A stretch of 64,000 nt of DNA from MED-G105 sp038522945 (GTDB lineage Bacteria; Pseudomonadota; Alphaproteobacteria; Caulobacterales; Parvularculaceae). Below the pieces are notes generated by a model, which saw nothing but the letters and a program-made list of their open reading frames with translations, was not told the DNA's origin and made no database searches. A program made the translations under genes and the position numbers. The stretch covers positions 247,974 to 311,973 of the forward strand of contig JBCBJV010000003.1 in NCBI GenBank assembly GCA_038522945.1. Direction: 5' to 3'. Positions within the stretch are counted from its first letter, which is position 1. The number at the start of each line of letters is the position of its first letter. Positions 44,331-51,875 of the stretch are shown here, in pieces.

Positions 44331-45863
44331 TCAAAAGTTGAATTGGGCAATCGCTTGCATACGAATGCCGTCGCCTTGTTCGCCACCGAGGGTATCGCGC
44401 GTGATGTAGAGTATTTCTGCGCCGACGGTCGCCTTGCTAACGGGCGACCAAAACAGATTGCCTGCGGTCTTAAAGCTTCCTTCAAACGTATCGGGCGCGA
44501 AGGCTACGCCTGGGTCGAAGTCGTGCGCGCTGACATAGACCGTTGAGCGTAACAAATCCGTCCACCAATGTTGATAGCCGACATAGCCGGACAGTATTTC
44601 GGTCGCGTCGATCTGGCCGTTTTCATCAACGACCCCATCGAGACCAACGCCCCCAAAAGGTGCGTATTGTTGCGTGAAGCCAGAGCCTACCTGCCCGCCA
44701 AAGACAAGATTGTCTCGTTCCGTGACAAACGGAAGATTGATGCGACCGGTCAGGTTGACGCCGCCAACAAATACCTTGTCTGTCGTTGAACGAAGTTCTT
44801 TGCCGACGCCGCTCACGCGCACATGTCCCCAACCGCCTGTTCGTTCGATGCGTCCGACAATGTTCGGAACAGACTCCGAAGCGAGATCGGATGCTTCTGC
44901 GGTGATATCGCCGGCGGGGTTCTCGATACCGATGGCCCAGGTCCACTTATCGCCGATTTTGTCCGACCAGCGCAGCCCTGGCGTTCGAAGTATAGGCGCG
45001 CCATGCGGGCCGAGAAGGTCAGCGACTTCCGGTGTTGCATTGAGATCTGTAAAGAGCGACCAGAACTGACCGAACTGGAGTTTTCCAATGCCGAGCGCCG
45101 CGTGCCGAAGGCGGACGCCAAAGTCCGCGTTGAGTTCGTCACCATCTCCGAAGAAATCGAATTCAATGAACGTTCGCAGAAGCCCCAAACTGGTCTCGCG
45201 CCGGTAGTCGAAATTTAGTTGACTGTCTCGAACGCCGAAGCCAATCTGCTCCGTTCCATCTTCCGGTGACCCATCAAGTGGTATACTGAACGGAATCGCA
45301 GAGTCCTGTATGCCGATGCTATCAAAATCATAGTTGATTTGCGCCCGCACAAACCCGCCGATCCGAAAGGATCCAGTATCTCCCGGTATGGTTATCGATC
45401 GGTCAAAATCGCCGGGACGGACGATAGCTGTGTCGGGGAAACGACCAATTCTGTCGTCGCTGGCGGTATCGTCCGTTTGTTCGGTCTGTGTTTCCGCTTC
45501 CTGATGAGTCGCGTCGTCGGCTATAACGATCTCCGCGCTGGCGCGCTCACCGTCGAGAGGCGCGGCCTGCGGATCTTCTCTCGAAGCCTTTAGCGCTTCG
45601 ATTTCAGTTTGTTGTTGATCAATTTTCTCAGCCTGTGCCTCGACTATCTTTGCAAGCGCTTCAAGTCGCTTCGTCAAAGAGTCGAAGTCTGACGTTTCGC
45701 CTTCGCCTTGCGCGTGTGCGTTGGATGAAAACAGAACCGCCGCTGCGGCTATACACCCAAGCGGCGGGAAGCGGGCCTGATACCGTTTTCCCCTGCGATC
45801 GCGATATCCATGTTTCGACTTGAGCGTTCCAGAATTCGGCTCGGCGAGTGTGATCCGTTGCAT
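44331..45863 (-). CDS. DcaP-like outer-membrane porin
   Basis: About 510 residues from MQRITLAEP (GGGA upstream); the frame extends to 45941. The signal peptide (FPPLGCIAAAAVLFSSNAHAQG) is preceded by a long basic n-region. A short coiled coil follows (LEALAKIVEAQAEKIDQQQTEIEALKAS), then a porin barrel with GSFRIGGFVRAQINYDFDSI, RTFIEFDFF, LRHAALGIGKLQFGQFWSLF and a terminal aromatic (IAQFNF). The DcaP family forms trimers with an N-terminal coiled coil and transports small charged organic acids. It is divergent from the SnoaL-like gene at 46199, with palindrome and tandem repeat between. Confidence 0.82.
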   Translation of the reverse strand: MQRITLAEPNSGTLKSKHGYRDRRGKRYQARFPPLGCIAAAAVLFSSNAHAQGEGETSDFDSLTKRLEALAKIVEAQAEKIDQQQTEIEALKASREDPQAAPLDGERASAEIVIADDATHQEAETQTEQTDDTASDDRIGRFPDTAIVRPGDFDRSITIPGDTGSFRIGGFVRAQINYDFDSIGIQDSAIPFSIPLDGSPEDGTEQIGFGVRDSQLNFDYRRETSLGLLRTFIEFDFFGDGDELNADFGVRLRHAALGIGKLQFGQFWSLFTDLNATPEVADLLGPHGAPILRTPGLRWSDKIGDKWTWAIGIENPAGDITAEASDLASESVPNIVGRIERTGGWGHVRVSGVGKELRSTTDKVFVGGVNLTGRINLPFVTERDNLVFGGQVGSGFTQQYAPFGGVGLDGVVDENGQIDATEILSGYVGYQHWWTDLLRSTVYVSAHDFDPGVAFAPDTFEGSFKTAGNLFWSPVSKATVGAEILYITRDTLGGEQGDGIRMQAIAQFNF

Positions 45864-45968
45864 TGGAACTGTCCCACATGTCAGCACTGCGACATCGCTT
45901 TTCTTCGCAGTTTCATCGTCGCTTTGCATTACTATGGTCATCCTTCATCAGCCGCGGCAATGTGCGCC

Positions 45969-45989
45969 TGCGCACACTATGTGTGCGCA
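45969..45989. promoter_or_regulatory. Candidate operator, 9-base inverted repeat
   Basis: Arms TGCGCACAC and GTGTGCGCA are perfect and separated by 3 bases (TAT). A related GTGCGCCTGCGCAC half-palindrome overlaps its left side. It sits 105 bases before the porin start and about 210 bases before the SnoaL-like start. No T-run follows, so a regulator site is more likely than a terminator. Confidence 0.5.
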
Positions 45990-46049
45990 GAATGGCCTAC
46001 CGGTTTTCTGCGTTGTGCTTAAAGGTAATGATGTTGCTCCCGGAATCTG

Positions 46050-46073
46050 TAGGCGCTTAGTTAGGCGCTTAGT
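46050..46073 (+). repeat. Tandem 12-base direct repeat
   Basis: TAGGCGCTTAGT occurs twice in perfect tandem in the divergent promoter region, 126 bases before the SnoaL-like start. Direct repeats of this size can be sites for response regulators or IHF-like proteins; the binder is unknown. Confidence 0.45.
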
Positions 46074-46198
46074 TAATTGAGTTTGGTCGAAAGACAAAAA
46101 TAAGCCGGGAACGGGGAATACAATGCCAAATACAATGAACGTCAAAGACGTTCTGTATTGTGGCTCAAACAGATTCTCAAAGTGAGGAGATTAGGACG

Positions 46199-46810
46199 AT
46201 GTCCGTTTTTCGACCCGCTAACCGGTCACAGAAAATGACCAGAACCAGGTTAGGCCTGCTAGCTGCCGTCGCCTCAGCGACCGCGTTGCCCGCCGTTGCG
46301 CAGTCAGTCCCCCAACCACCCACCAGGTCGCAGGAACAGGGGCTGAACTACCGAAACACGGTTCCAAAAGAGTTTGAGACGATCATCATCGCCGCGACCG
46401 ACGAAGACCGGGCGCGCGCCGAACAAATCATTGAAATCTACAAAGTCCTGGAGACGGCGCCGACGCCGGATAATATGCGCAAGTACATTTCGGAAGCGTA
46501 CATACAGCATAATACGATCATTCCCGACGGCCCGGTCCCCCTTGCGATGACGTTCTTATCATCCGTTGCGCAATACCCGGTCGAAATAGATGTGCATAAG
46601 GTGATGGTCATTGGAGACTGGGCCATGGCGCACGTAAATTTCCGGAACCTTACCAACAACGATCCGAACGACCTCGGGACGGCCGCTGTTGATATGTACC
46701 TCTACAATGCAGAGGGCAAAGTCGCCGAGCATTGGGACGTGTTGCAAGGCGTCCCGACCCATTCGGGGAATTCGAACGGCATGTTTTTGAAGCTACTTGA
46801 GGGGAAGTAG
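46199..46810 (+). CDS. Exported SnoaL/NTF2-like protein
   Basis: 203 residues from MSVFRPANRS (GAGGAG site before it). The signal peptide (RTRLGLLAAVASATALPAVAQSV) exports it. The mature part resembles the SnoaL-like NTF2 fold: IIEIYKVLETAPTPDNMRKYISEAYIQHN, and HVNFRNLTNND and KVAEHWDVLQGVP. Cytosolic SnoaL proteins are cyclases or isomerases; exported ones are common in alphaproteobacteria, with unclear roles. It is first in an operon; the AhpD-like gene starts only 4 bases after its stop. A small aromatic or polyketide-like substrate is possible. Confidence 0.75.
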   Translation: MSVFRPANRSQKMTRTRLGLLAAVASATALPAVAQSVPQPPTRSQEQGLNYRNTVPKEFETIIIAATDEDRARAEQIIEIYKVLETAPTPDNMRKYISEAYIQHNTIIPDGPVPLAMTFLSSVAQYPVEIDVHKVMVIGDWAMAHVNFRNLTNNDPNDLGTAAVDMYLYNAEGKVAEHWDVLQGVPTHSGNSNGMFLKLLEGK

Positions 46811-46814
46811 AACG

Positions 46815-48719
46815 ATGAAAAAGGTCTCTTTTCGACTGACCAGCATTCTTGCCGCCCAGGTGGCGTTTTCCTCGTTCGCATTTAGCGCCGACGCGCCGCC
46901 GCCGCCTGCGGCGGATACCGTTGTTCCGTACTATGACCGTCACAAAATCGACGCGAGTAACCTCCGAGACTTTTTTGACGGTTTGATCATTGCCGACATT
47001 ATGATCCACGGCGATGCGATGTTCGATGCGCAGACGAAGTGGAAGCTGACCCTCTTTGAAATGATCAAGGTGGGCAGCCGTCACAACCAAGCGCGGGCAG
47101 CACGGCAGTTGGCGGCGATGGGCGTCCCGTTGGCGGACATCAGGGCGATTTGGTCGCCCGACTTTGTGTCGACCATCAAGGATCCGCGCACCCGCGCCGC
47201 CTTTGAATTTGTCGAGGCGGCTTGCGTCAATCCAGCGAAAGTGACCGCCGATACCCACGCGTCGCTTCGTATGCATTTTATTGACCGGCAGATCGCTGAA
47301 TTGATCGAACTAACGGCGATAAACGCGGCGATGGCGAAACGGGACCTGACGCTTCCCGTCGCGACCGATCAGGCGACTATCGATTGGGCGGCGGAAAACC
47401 TTGGTCCTGTCGGCTGGGAGCCGGGATTGAATGTTGCGTCAAGCGCTGACGAACAGCAAGCGGACCTCTTGATTGGCGACGCACTGGAGAAGGCCCGGGC
47501 CGAAATTATTGCAGACTGGCGCCCGGAAGATTTGTCCGCGATGGATCCCCAGTTTTCATCCGATTGGGTGAACTTCATTACAGGGTACGACGTCTCGAAG
47601 ATCACCTTTGACGGTGATAGGGATGGCGTGGAAGAACCATTCGATTTCTATCCGGAACAGTATCTGAAATGGGAAGATCCTTCGGCCGACGCGGCAAACT
47701 TGCCGCCGGAAGGAACGCCTTCGTTCAAGGTCGCTGACTATGACTATGCCTTCTACAGACCAGCCGTCGTTGCGGAAACGACGTACCCGCTCAGCGATCG
47801 AAACAAATTTGATACGGAATGGACGCGCGAGAGCTCAGTTGGCACGGTCAAGATTGATGAATACTTTTCGTCGTCCGATCGGGCGGTAGGCCTAAATCTG
47901 AAATGGGAGCTGTTCTTTGTTTATCAGCTAGCTAGTGGATGCGGCCACTGCCAGGTGCACGGCGGGTACGGCATTTTTAACAACGTCAAAGAAGATTATC
48001 CCCATGACCGGATACCGGCCGACGTAGAAGAAAAACTGGTCAAACGCATCCAGGCGTTAATGGACTTCGAGCGGTCGGACTTATTCACGGATGCAGAAAA
48101 AGCAGTCTACAGGTTTGCCCGAGATGCAGGCCCACTGCCAACACGTATAACGGCGCTTCACATCGAAGAGTTACGCCGTCACTATACGGATCGAGAAATC
48201 CAGGAAATCCATTCGCTGATTATCACGGCCGGCTGGCTCGCCTCCGCGATGCAATCGCAATTGACGGTGACGGACCGCTTGAGCATGGCGTGGGCGCAAC
48301 GAAACCTCACGCCAGCTGGTTGGAAGCCGGGGCCCCATTTCGGGCTGCCCAACGAACAGAGGCGGTTTCACATGACCGAAGTCGTTGACTTCGGCTTGGC
48401 GGAAATGAATTCCGGCAATGTCATCGACGGCAGCGCGGAATGGCTCGACTCGAAAGTGCCCCTGGCGGTGGACGCCGACGCAGATGGTGTTTCCGATGGC
48501 TTTGACGGGTTTCCAAACGATCCGTCGCGCTGGGAAGATACGGATCGTGATGGTGTTGAGGACTCCAGAGACCGCGACATCGACGGTGACGGTCTTTCAA
48601 ATAAGCGCGAACGTGAACTCGGAACTTTTCCGTACAAAGCAGATTCTGATGGCGACGGTGTCGATGATGCGATTGAGATTGAAGCCGGCACTGACCCTGT
48701 CGACCCCAGGAGCCTATAA
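46815..48719 (+). CDS. Exported tandem AhpD/carboxymuconolactone decarboxylase-like protein with thrombospondin type 3 calcium loops
   Basis: 634 residues from MKKVSF, GAGGGGAAG upstream. Signal peptide (QVAFSSFAFSADA), then two homologous halves. In the second half KWELFFVYQLASGCGHCQVHGGYG gives an AhpD/CMD-type active site, CGHC (Cys376, Cys379, His382), with the His spacing one residue shorter than usual. The first half has KWKLTLFEMIKVGSRHNQARAARQL, aligning SRHN with CGHC, so the redox cysteines are absent. Both halves end alike (ENLGPVGWEPGLN versus RNLTPAGWKPGPHF), supporting a duplication. The C-terminus has at least four thrombospondin-3-like calcium loops (DADADGVSD, DTDRDGVED, DIDGDGLSN, DSDGDGVDD). 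Probably a periplasmic or cell-surface redox enzyme, operon with SnoaL-like protein. Confidence 0.72.
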   Translation: MKKVSFRLTSILAAQVAFSSFAFSADAPPPPAADTVVPYYDRHKIDASNLRDFFDGLIIADIMIHGDAMFDAQTKWKLTLFEMIKVGSRHNQARAARQLAAMGVPLADIRAIWSPDFVSTIKDPRTRAAFEFVEAACVNPAKVTADTHASLRMHFIDRQIAELIELTAINAAMAKRDLTLPVATDQATIDWAAENLGPVGWEPGLNVASSADEQQADLLIGDALEKARAEIIADWRPEDLSAMDPQFSSDWVNFITGYDVSKITFDGDRDGVEEPFDFYPEQYLKWEDPSADAANLPPEGTPSFKVADYDYAFYRPAVVAETTYPLSDRNKFDTEWTRESSVGTVKIDEYFSSSDRAVGLNLKWELFFVYQLASGCGHCQVHGGYGIFNNVKEDYPHDRIPADVEEKLVKRIQALMDFERSDLFTDAEKAVYRFARDAGPLPTRITALHIEELRRHYTDREIQEIHSLIITAGWLASAMQSQLTVTDRLSMAWAQRNLTPAGWKPGPHFGLPNEQRRFHMTEVVDFGLAEMNSGNVIDGSAEWLDSKVPLAVDADADGVSDGFDGFPNDPSRWEDTDRDGVEDSRDRDIDGDGLSNKRERELGTFPYKADSDGDGVDDAIEIEAGTDPVDPRSL

Positions 48720-48779
48720 GGCTTGCTGTGTATCGCACCAAGGGGGCGGGACGAAACCACTACGAAATTGAGGTAACGA

Positions 48780-49325
48780 ATGGAGATGCGGGTTTTAGCT
48801 TTTGGCGCGAGCAATCATAGCGTTTCGATAAACGCAGCGTTTGCGCGTTTTGCAGCTGAGCGCTTCAAGGCTGAGCACGTGCAAGATGCCGTTCTCGAGG
48901 AGTTGGATTTGAATGACTTCGAGATGCCGATTTATTCAATCGACCGCGAACGAGATGGCGGGATACCGACGCAGGCCCGGTCTTTCTTTGACCGAATTGG
49001 TAGCTGTGATCGCCTCATTATATCCTACCCGGAGTATAATGGATCTTACCCATCGGCGTGGAAGAATATCCATGATTGGGTGAGCCGTATCGATGCGAAG
49101 ATTTATCAAGACAAACCGAGCATCGCGCTTTCAGCAACGCCAGGTCCCCGCGCCGGAGCAGGGATCCTCGGCGCCGTCGAAGAATCGGCGCCGTTTTTTG
49201 GTATGGATCTTCGCGGTGTCGTCGGTGTTGGGAAATGGGGCGAAGCTTTTGATGCGAGCAGCCAGAGGTTGACCAATCCCACCGACGATACGGCGCTCAA
49301 TCTTGCTCTCAGTGATCTTATCTGA
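48780..49325 (+). CDS. NADPH-dependent FMN reductase (SsuE/WrbA-like)
   Basis: 181 residues. The flavodoxin-like fold is evident from VLAFGASNHSVSINAAFARFAAERF, the phosphate loop region GASN, IISYPEYNGSYPSAWKNIHDWVSR (FMN-binding PEYN motif), and ALSATPGPRAGAG. It has no signal peptide, so it reduces FMN or quinones in the cytoplasm with NADPH. It lies 60 bases after the AhpD-like gene and may share its transcript, which would fit an oxidative or quinone detoxification role. ATG 48780 is chosen; 48786 (MRVLAF) is an alternative. Confidence 0.85.
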   Translation: MEMRVLAFGASNHSVSINAAFARFAAERFKAEHVQDAVLEELDLNDFEMPIYSIDRERDGGIPTQARSFFDRIGSCDRLIISYPEYNGSYPSAWKNIHDWVSRIDAKIYQDKPSIALSATPGPRAGAGILGAVEESAPFFGMDLRGVVGVGKWGEAFDASSQRLTNPTDDTALNLALSDLI

Positions 49326-49337
49326 TTGGAGAACGCA

Positions 49338-49436
49338 ATGAAAAATGCTCAGCAACTGGCTTTGAAGACGGCAAGCGTCCTCTGGGGCGATTTATGTCAA
49401 AGCGGTCCGGAAACTACCCCGATGCAACGGGGGTAG
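49338..49436 (+). pseudogene. Probable 5' stub of a truncated gene
   Basis: ATG 49338, with GGAG 7 bases before it, opens 32 codons (MKNAQQLALKTASVLWGDL...) and stops at 49434. It directly follows the FMN reductase in operon spacing. The end also forms a CTACCCC/GGGGTAG hairpin (49414-49436). The short length next to an integrated segment at 49452 suggests a gene cut by integration, but an authentic short peptide cannot be excluded. Confidence 0.3.
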
Positions 49437-49451
49437 GCACAGGGGGTTAAA

Positions 49452-49979
49452 TCAATAACTGAGGTCGTGTTTTACGCCTAGTTGTTCTTCCAGAATAATC
49501 CGTAGGCCAAATAGTAACCCTTGCAGCTCATTTGGAAAATACGAAAACGCTCCTTCGACAGGATCTTTGTTTTCGATCGCATGATCTAAATCGACGATCA
49601 GCGCGCCATTTTCGAATTCCTCATACTCATATCGGCCTTTGCAAAATACTTTTTGCCAGTTGGGAAGCGCAGCCTCTACATCTTGAGCACTGAAATGCGT
49701 TGTAAAACGGTTCTCGGCTTCCGCAATCACACGCTCCCGGCTGGACGGCGACAAAGTTTGCCAAAGCGCGGCGTACTTATGTCCTTGCCTGTAATTTCCA
49801 TCCTCGAACCGCACCGCACATTTTAGAAGAATTTCAAGCCCCAGAATCTTCAGCAGCGAAGCAGCATCCGTACGCACCCATATTTGGGTGCTTAAAATAT
49901 CGGCATCATGAATACGGTCCATTGCCGAGTCAAACATACGTCGGCAATTAACGACGGTCTCAGAAGCAAATTCGGTCAT
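49452..49979 (-). CDS. Integrase-associated passenger protein, possible HEPN-like
   Basis: 175 residues with no signal peptide or membrane segment. SLLKILGLEILLKCAVRFEDGNYRQGHKYAALWQTLS has the look of a HEPN-type helical pair (a Glu-Leu-Leu-Lys helix followed by Gly-His), and later KGRYEYEEFENGALIVDLDHA and ELQGLLFGLRIILEEQLG follow. I cannot confirm a HEPN RNase active site (R-x4-6-H). The gene overlaps the integrase stop by 4 bases, so they are translated together. Passenger genes of this kind often affect phage resistance, but this is inference. Confidence 0.55.
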   Translation of the reverse strand: MTEFASETVVNCRRMFDSAMDRIHDADILSTQIWVRTDAASLLKILGLEILLKCAVRFEDGNYRQGHKYAALWQTLSPSSRERVIAEAENRFTTHFSAQDVEAALPNWQKVFCKGRYEYEEFENGALIVDLDHAIENKDPVEGAFSYFPNELQGLLFGLRIILEEQLGVKHDLSY

Positions 49980-51127
49980 AGCTCATCTTCAGAAGAAATT
50001 GACTTATCGACATTTCCCAAGAGGGGGGAGGCTTTTTGTAGCGCGGCCTGCAACTCGTCCAACATCCCTGCAGGCGCTCCATACCGACCGGTAATACTGT
50101 TATCTGTATGTCCCATAATTTGCTTCTGCGTGTGCTCCTTAACCCCAGCTGCGCGCATTGCTTCTTCGAGCGTGTGTCGGAAAGAGTAAATGACAAGACG
50201 CCGCGACTTCGGCACGCCAGCACGACGGATCATTTTGTTAAGCCGTTGCGAAAGAGCGCTGCTATCGTGACAGGTGGGCGCAAATAGCGGGCCGGCTGGT
50301 TTTTTGTCCTTTTCTTTCCGTGCCGCTTCCAAAGCTTGGCCGATCAAAGGAATGCGGCGGTCGCTGCCCTTGGTTTTGATTCGCCGGTGCGGGTTATTTC
50401 TAATCCAGATATGCGGGATGTCGTGATCGAGGATGAGATCACTTGCGTCAAGACCGCCAATTTCTAGCGGGCGTGCGCCAGTGAATTTCAGCAGCGCTAC
50501 GATGTGGCGGATTTCATCGGTCAGCAGCGGCGCTTTGGCGAAGTATCGATCGATCAGCTTAAGGTGGTCCTTATTGAAGGGAAGTCGGTCGCCGGCGGTG
50601 CCGCTCCCTTCTTTCAGGCCTGGATTGGAGAATGGATTGCGTTTTTCAATCTCGTGGTCGCGGAAATACCTATTGATGATCGCTCGCAGCGCATTGATAC
50701 GACGTCTTGTCGTGCTCGGCTTATTGCCGGCTGCAGCGCATTTCGCGATCCAGGTTTGAACGTCTTTTGGCGTCATTGTGAGAAGGTTCACATCGCCCAG
50801 ATGTTCGATCACGGTATCTACGGCAATTTTGAAAACCTTCTCGAACCGATCGCCGCCGTGAGTCTTCAGGTCATACGCATAAGCTTCCGAAATCGTCACG
50901 GTCGCGGCCGCACTCTCTTTTTGCTCGGACGTGTTGTGCGCAGTATGCGGGACAGTCTGGACGACTTCGCCGGTCAGTTTCCGCAGCCGTTCTTTGGCGA
51001 TGAGGTTGGCGTAGGCGGCGTTGTAATCAGCGATTAATTTTACCGCGTGGTGCTCTTGGCCAACAGCGAGACCAAGCGCATGGAACCATTCCGACTTACC
51101 AATGAGCGCCTTAAGGTCCTGCGGCAC
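49976..51127 (-). CDS. int: Tyrosine-type site-specific recombinase (integrase)
   Basis: The open frame gives 383 residues from GTG 51127. Landmarks are a SAM-like core-binding region (TVIEHLGDVNLLTMTPKDVQTWIA), the first catalytic Arg in KFTGARPLEIGGLD, YSFRHTLEEAM (Arg and His), and HTDNSITGRYG (terminal His and Tyr). N-terminally, the frame reads YLHYRRRVPQDLKALIGKSEWFHALG, the usual integrase start, but reaches back past 51127 with no start codon. An ATG at 51187-51189 opens MANADIKYLHAIG in another frame. The two join if one base is missing in the C-run 51150-51153. So the gene is either frameshifted or mis-sequenced there. Integrates next to a tRNA-like scar at 51681. Confidence 0.85.
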   Translation of the reverse strand: MPQDLKALIGKSEWFHALGLAVGQEHHAVKLIADYNAAYANLIAKERLRKLTGEVVQTVPHTAHNTSEQKESAAATVTISEAYAYDLKTHGGDRFEKVFKIAVDTVIEHLGDVNLLTMTPKDVQTWIAKCAAAGNKPSTTRRRINALRAIINRYFRDHEIEKRNPFSNPGLKEGSGTAGDRLPFNKDHLKLIDRYFAKAPLLTDEIRHIVALLKFTGARPLEIGGLDASDLILDHDIPHIWIRNNPHRRIKTKGSDRRIPLIGQALEAARKEKDKKPAGPLFAPTCHDSSALSQRLNKMIRRAGVPKSRRLVIYSFRHTLEEAMRAAGVKEHTQKQIMGHTDNSITGRYGAPAGMLDELQAALQKASPLLGNVDKSISSEDEL

Positions 51128-51189
51128 ACGCCGCCGGTAATGAAGGTAGCCCCAATCGCATGGAGGTATTTGATATCAGCGTTGGCCAT

Positions 51190-51875
51190 ATCTCGGCACT
51201 CTTTAACTTCGAGCACTACACAATTTGTGTAGGCCAGCGTGTAGTGCTCCGTGTAAGGCGCGCGGCGATCCGCCTAAAAGCACTGTAAAATCAGGAAGTT
51301 AAAGAATTGCTGATGGTGCCAGGGGCGGAATTTAAATGGGCAGTTAACCTGCTGAATATATTTAATTTACGAAATTTTCATAACCAAACATACCAACGAA
51401 AATACCAACAAAATTTAGGACTGAAAAAGTCAATTGGTTCGATGCCACTTCGAGTAAATTTTGGCGTATGTACCAACAGGACGGCATGGCAACCGCCCTG
51501 TAAACTGAGCACGAAAATAAATTCAATACCTTCGTGCAACGCCCGAATTATAAGGCGTCCAACCAATTTGGTGAAGCTTCACAATTCAGTTGCATGGTAG
51601 GTGTTGACTTGCGGTGAGTGATCCAATTTGTTGCCCCGTTGCCCAACTTTTGCGTTCCCGCATTCCTAACCTCGAGATTTTGAACAGCAAACGAGGGGCT
51701 CGAACCCGCTGCCTCGCGGTCTACAATCTTCAGCCAATGCATTAAATCAGTACAGGCTCATTTGAAAACAATTGTTGTACATTGCCTTCAAAATAAATGC
51801 ATTCTTCTGGCTATGCGGTTATCTGATACGCTGCTTGGCGAGCTTCTTCACGCGGTCATGAACGTTGCTGGATTT
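51190..51875. other. Integration-junction region, AT-rich, no gene seen
   Basis: About 690 bases between the integrase start and the CHAT gene end. The first half (51250-51560) is AT-rich relative to the neighbourhood and has only short spurious frames. A tRNA-like segment lies at 51681-51740. This looks like the attachment-side junction of the integrated piece. Confidence 0.5.
51681..51740 (-). other. tRNA-like 3' fragment, possible attachment site
   Basis: On the minus strand the segment has a T-arm-like GCGGGTTCGAGCCCC and, upstream of it, a variable-like GACCGCGAGGC and a loop TTGTAGA. It does not fold into a full cloverleaf by eye: anticodon-stem pairing and a CCA-side acceptor are not convincing. 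Such fragments form when an integrase uses a tRNA 3' end as its site. It lies about 550 bases upstream of the integrase gene start. Confidence 0.35.

Noticed and set aside
51681..51740. A full tRNA gene
   Set aside because: T-arm is suggestive, but a full cloverleaf with a paired anticodon stem and acceptor could not be built.
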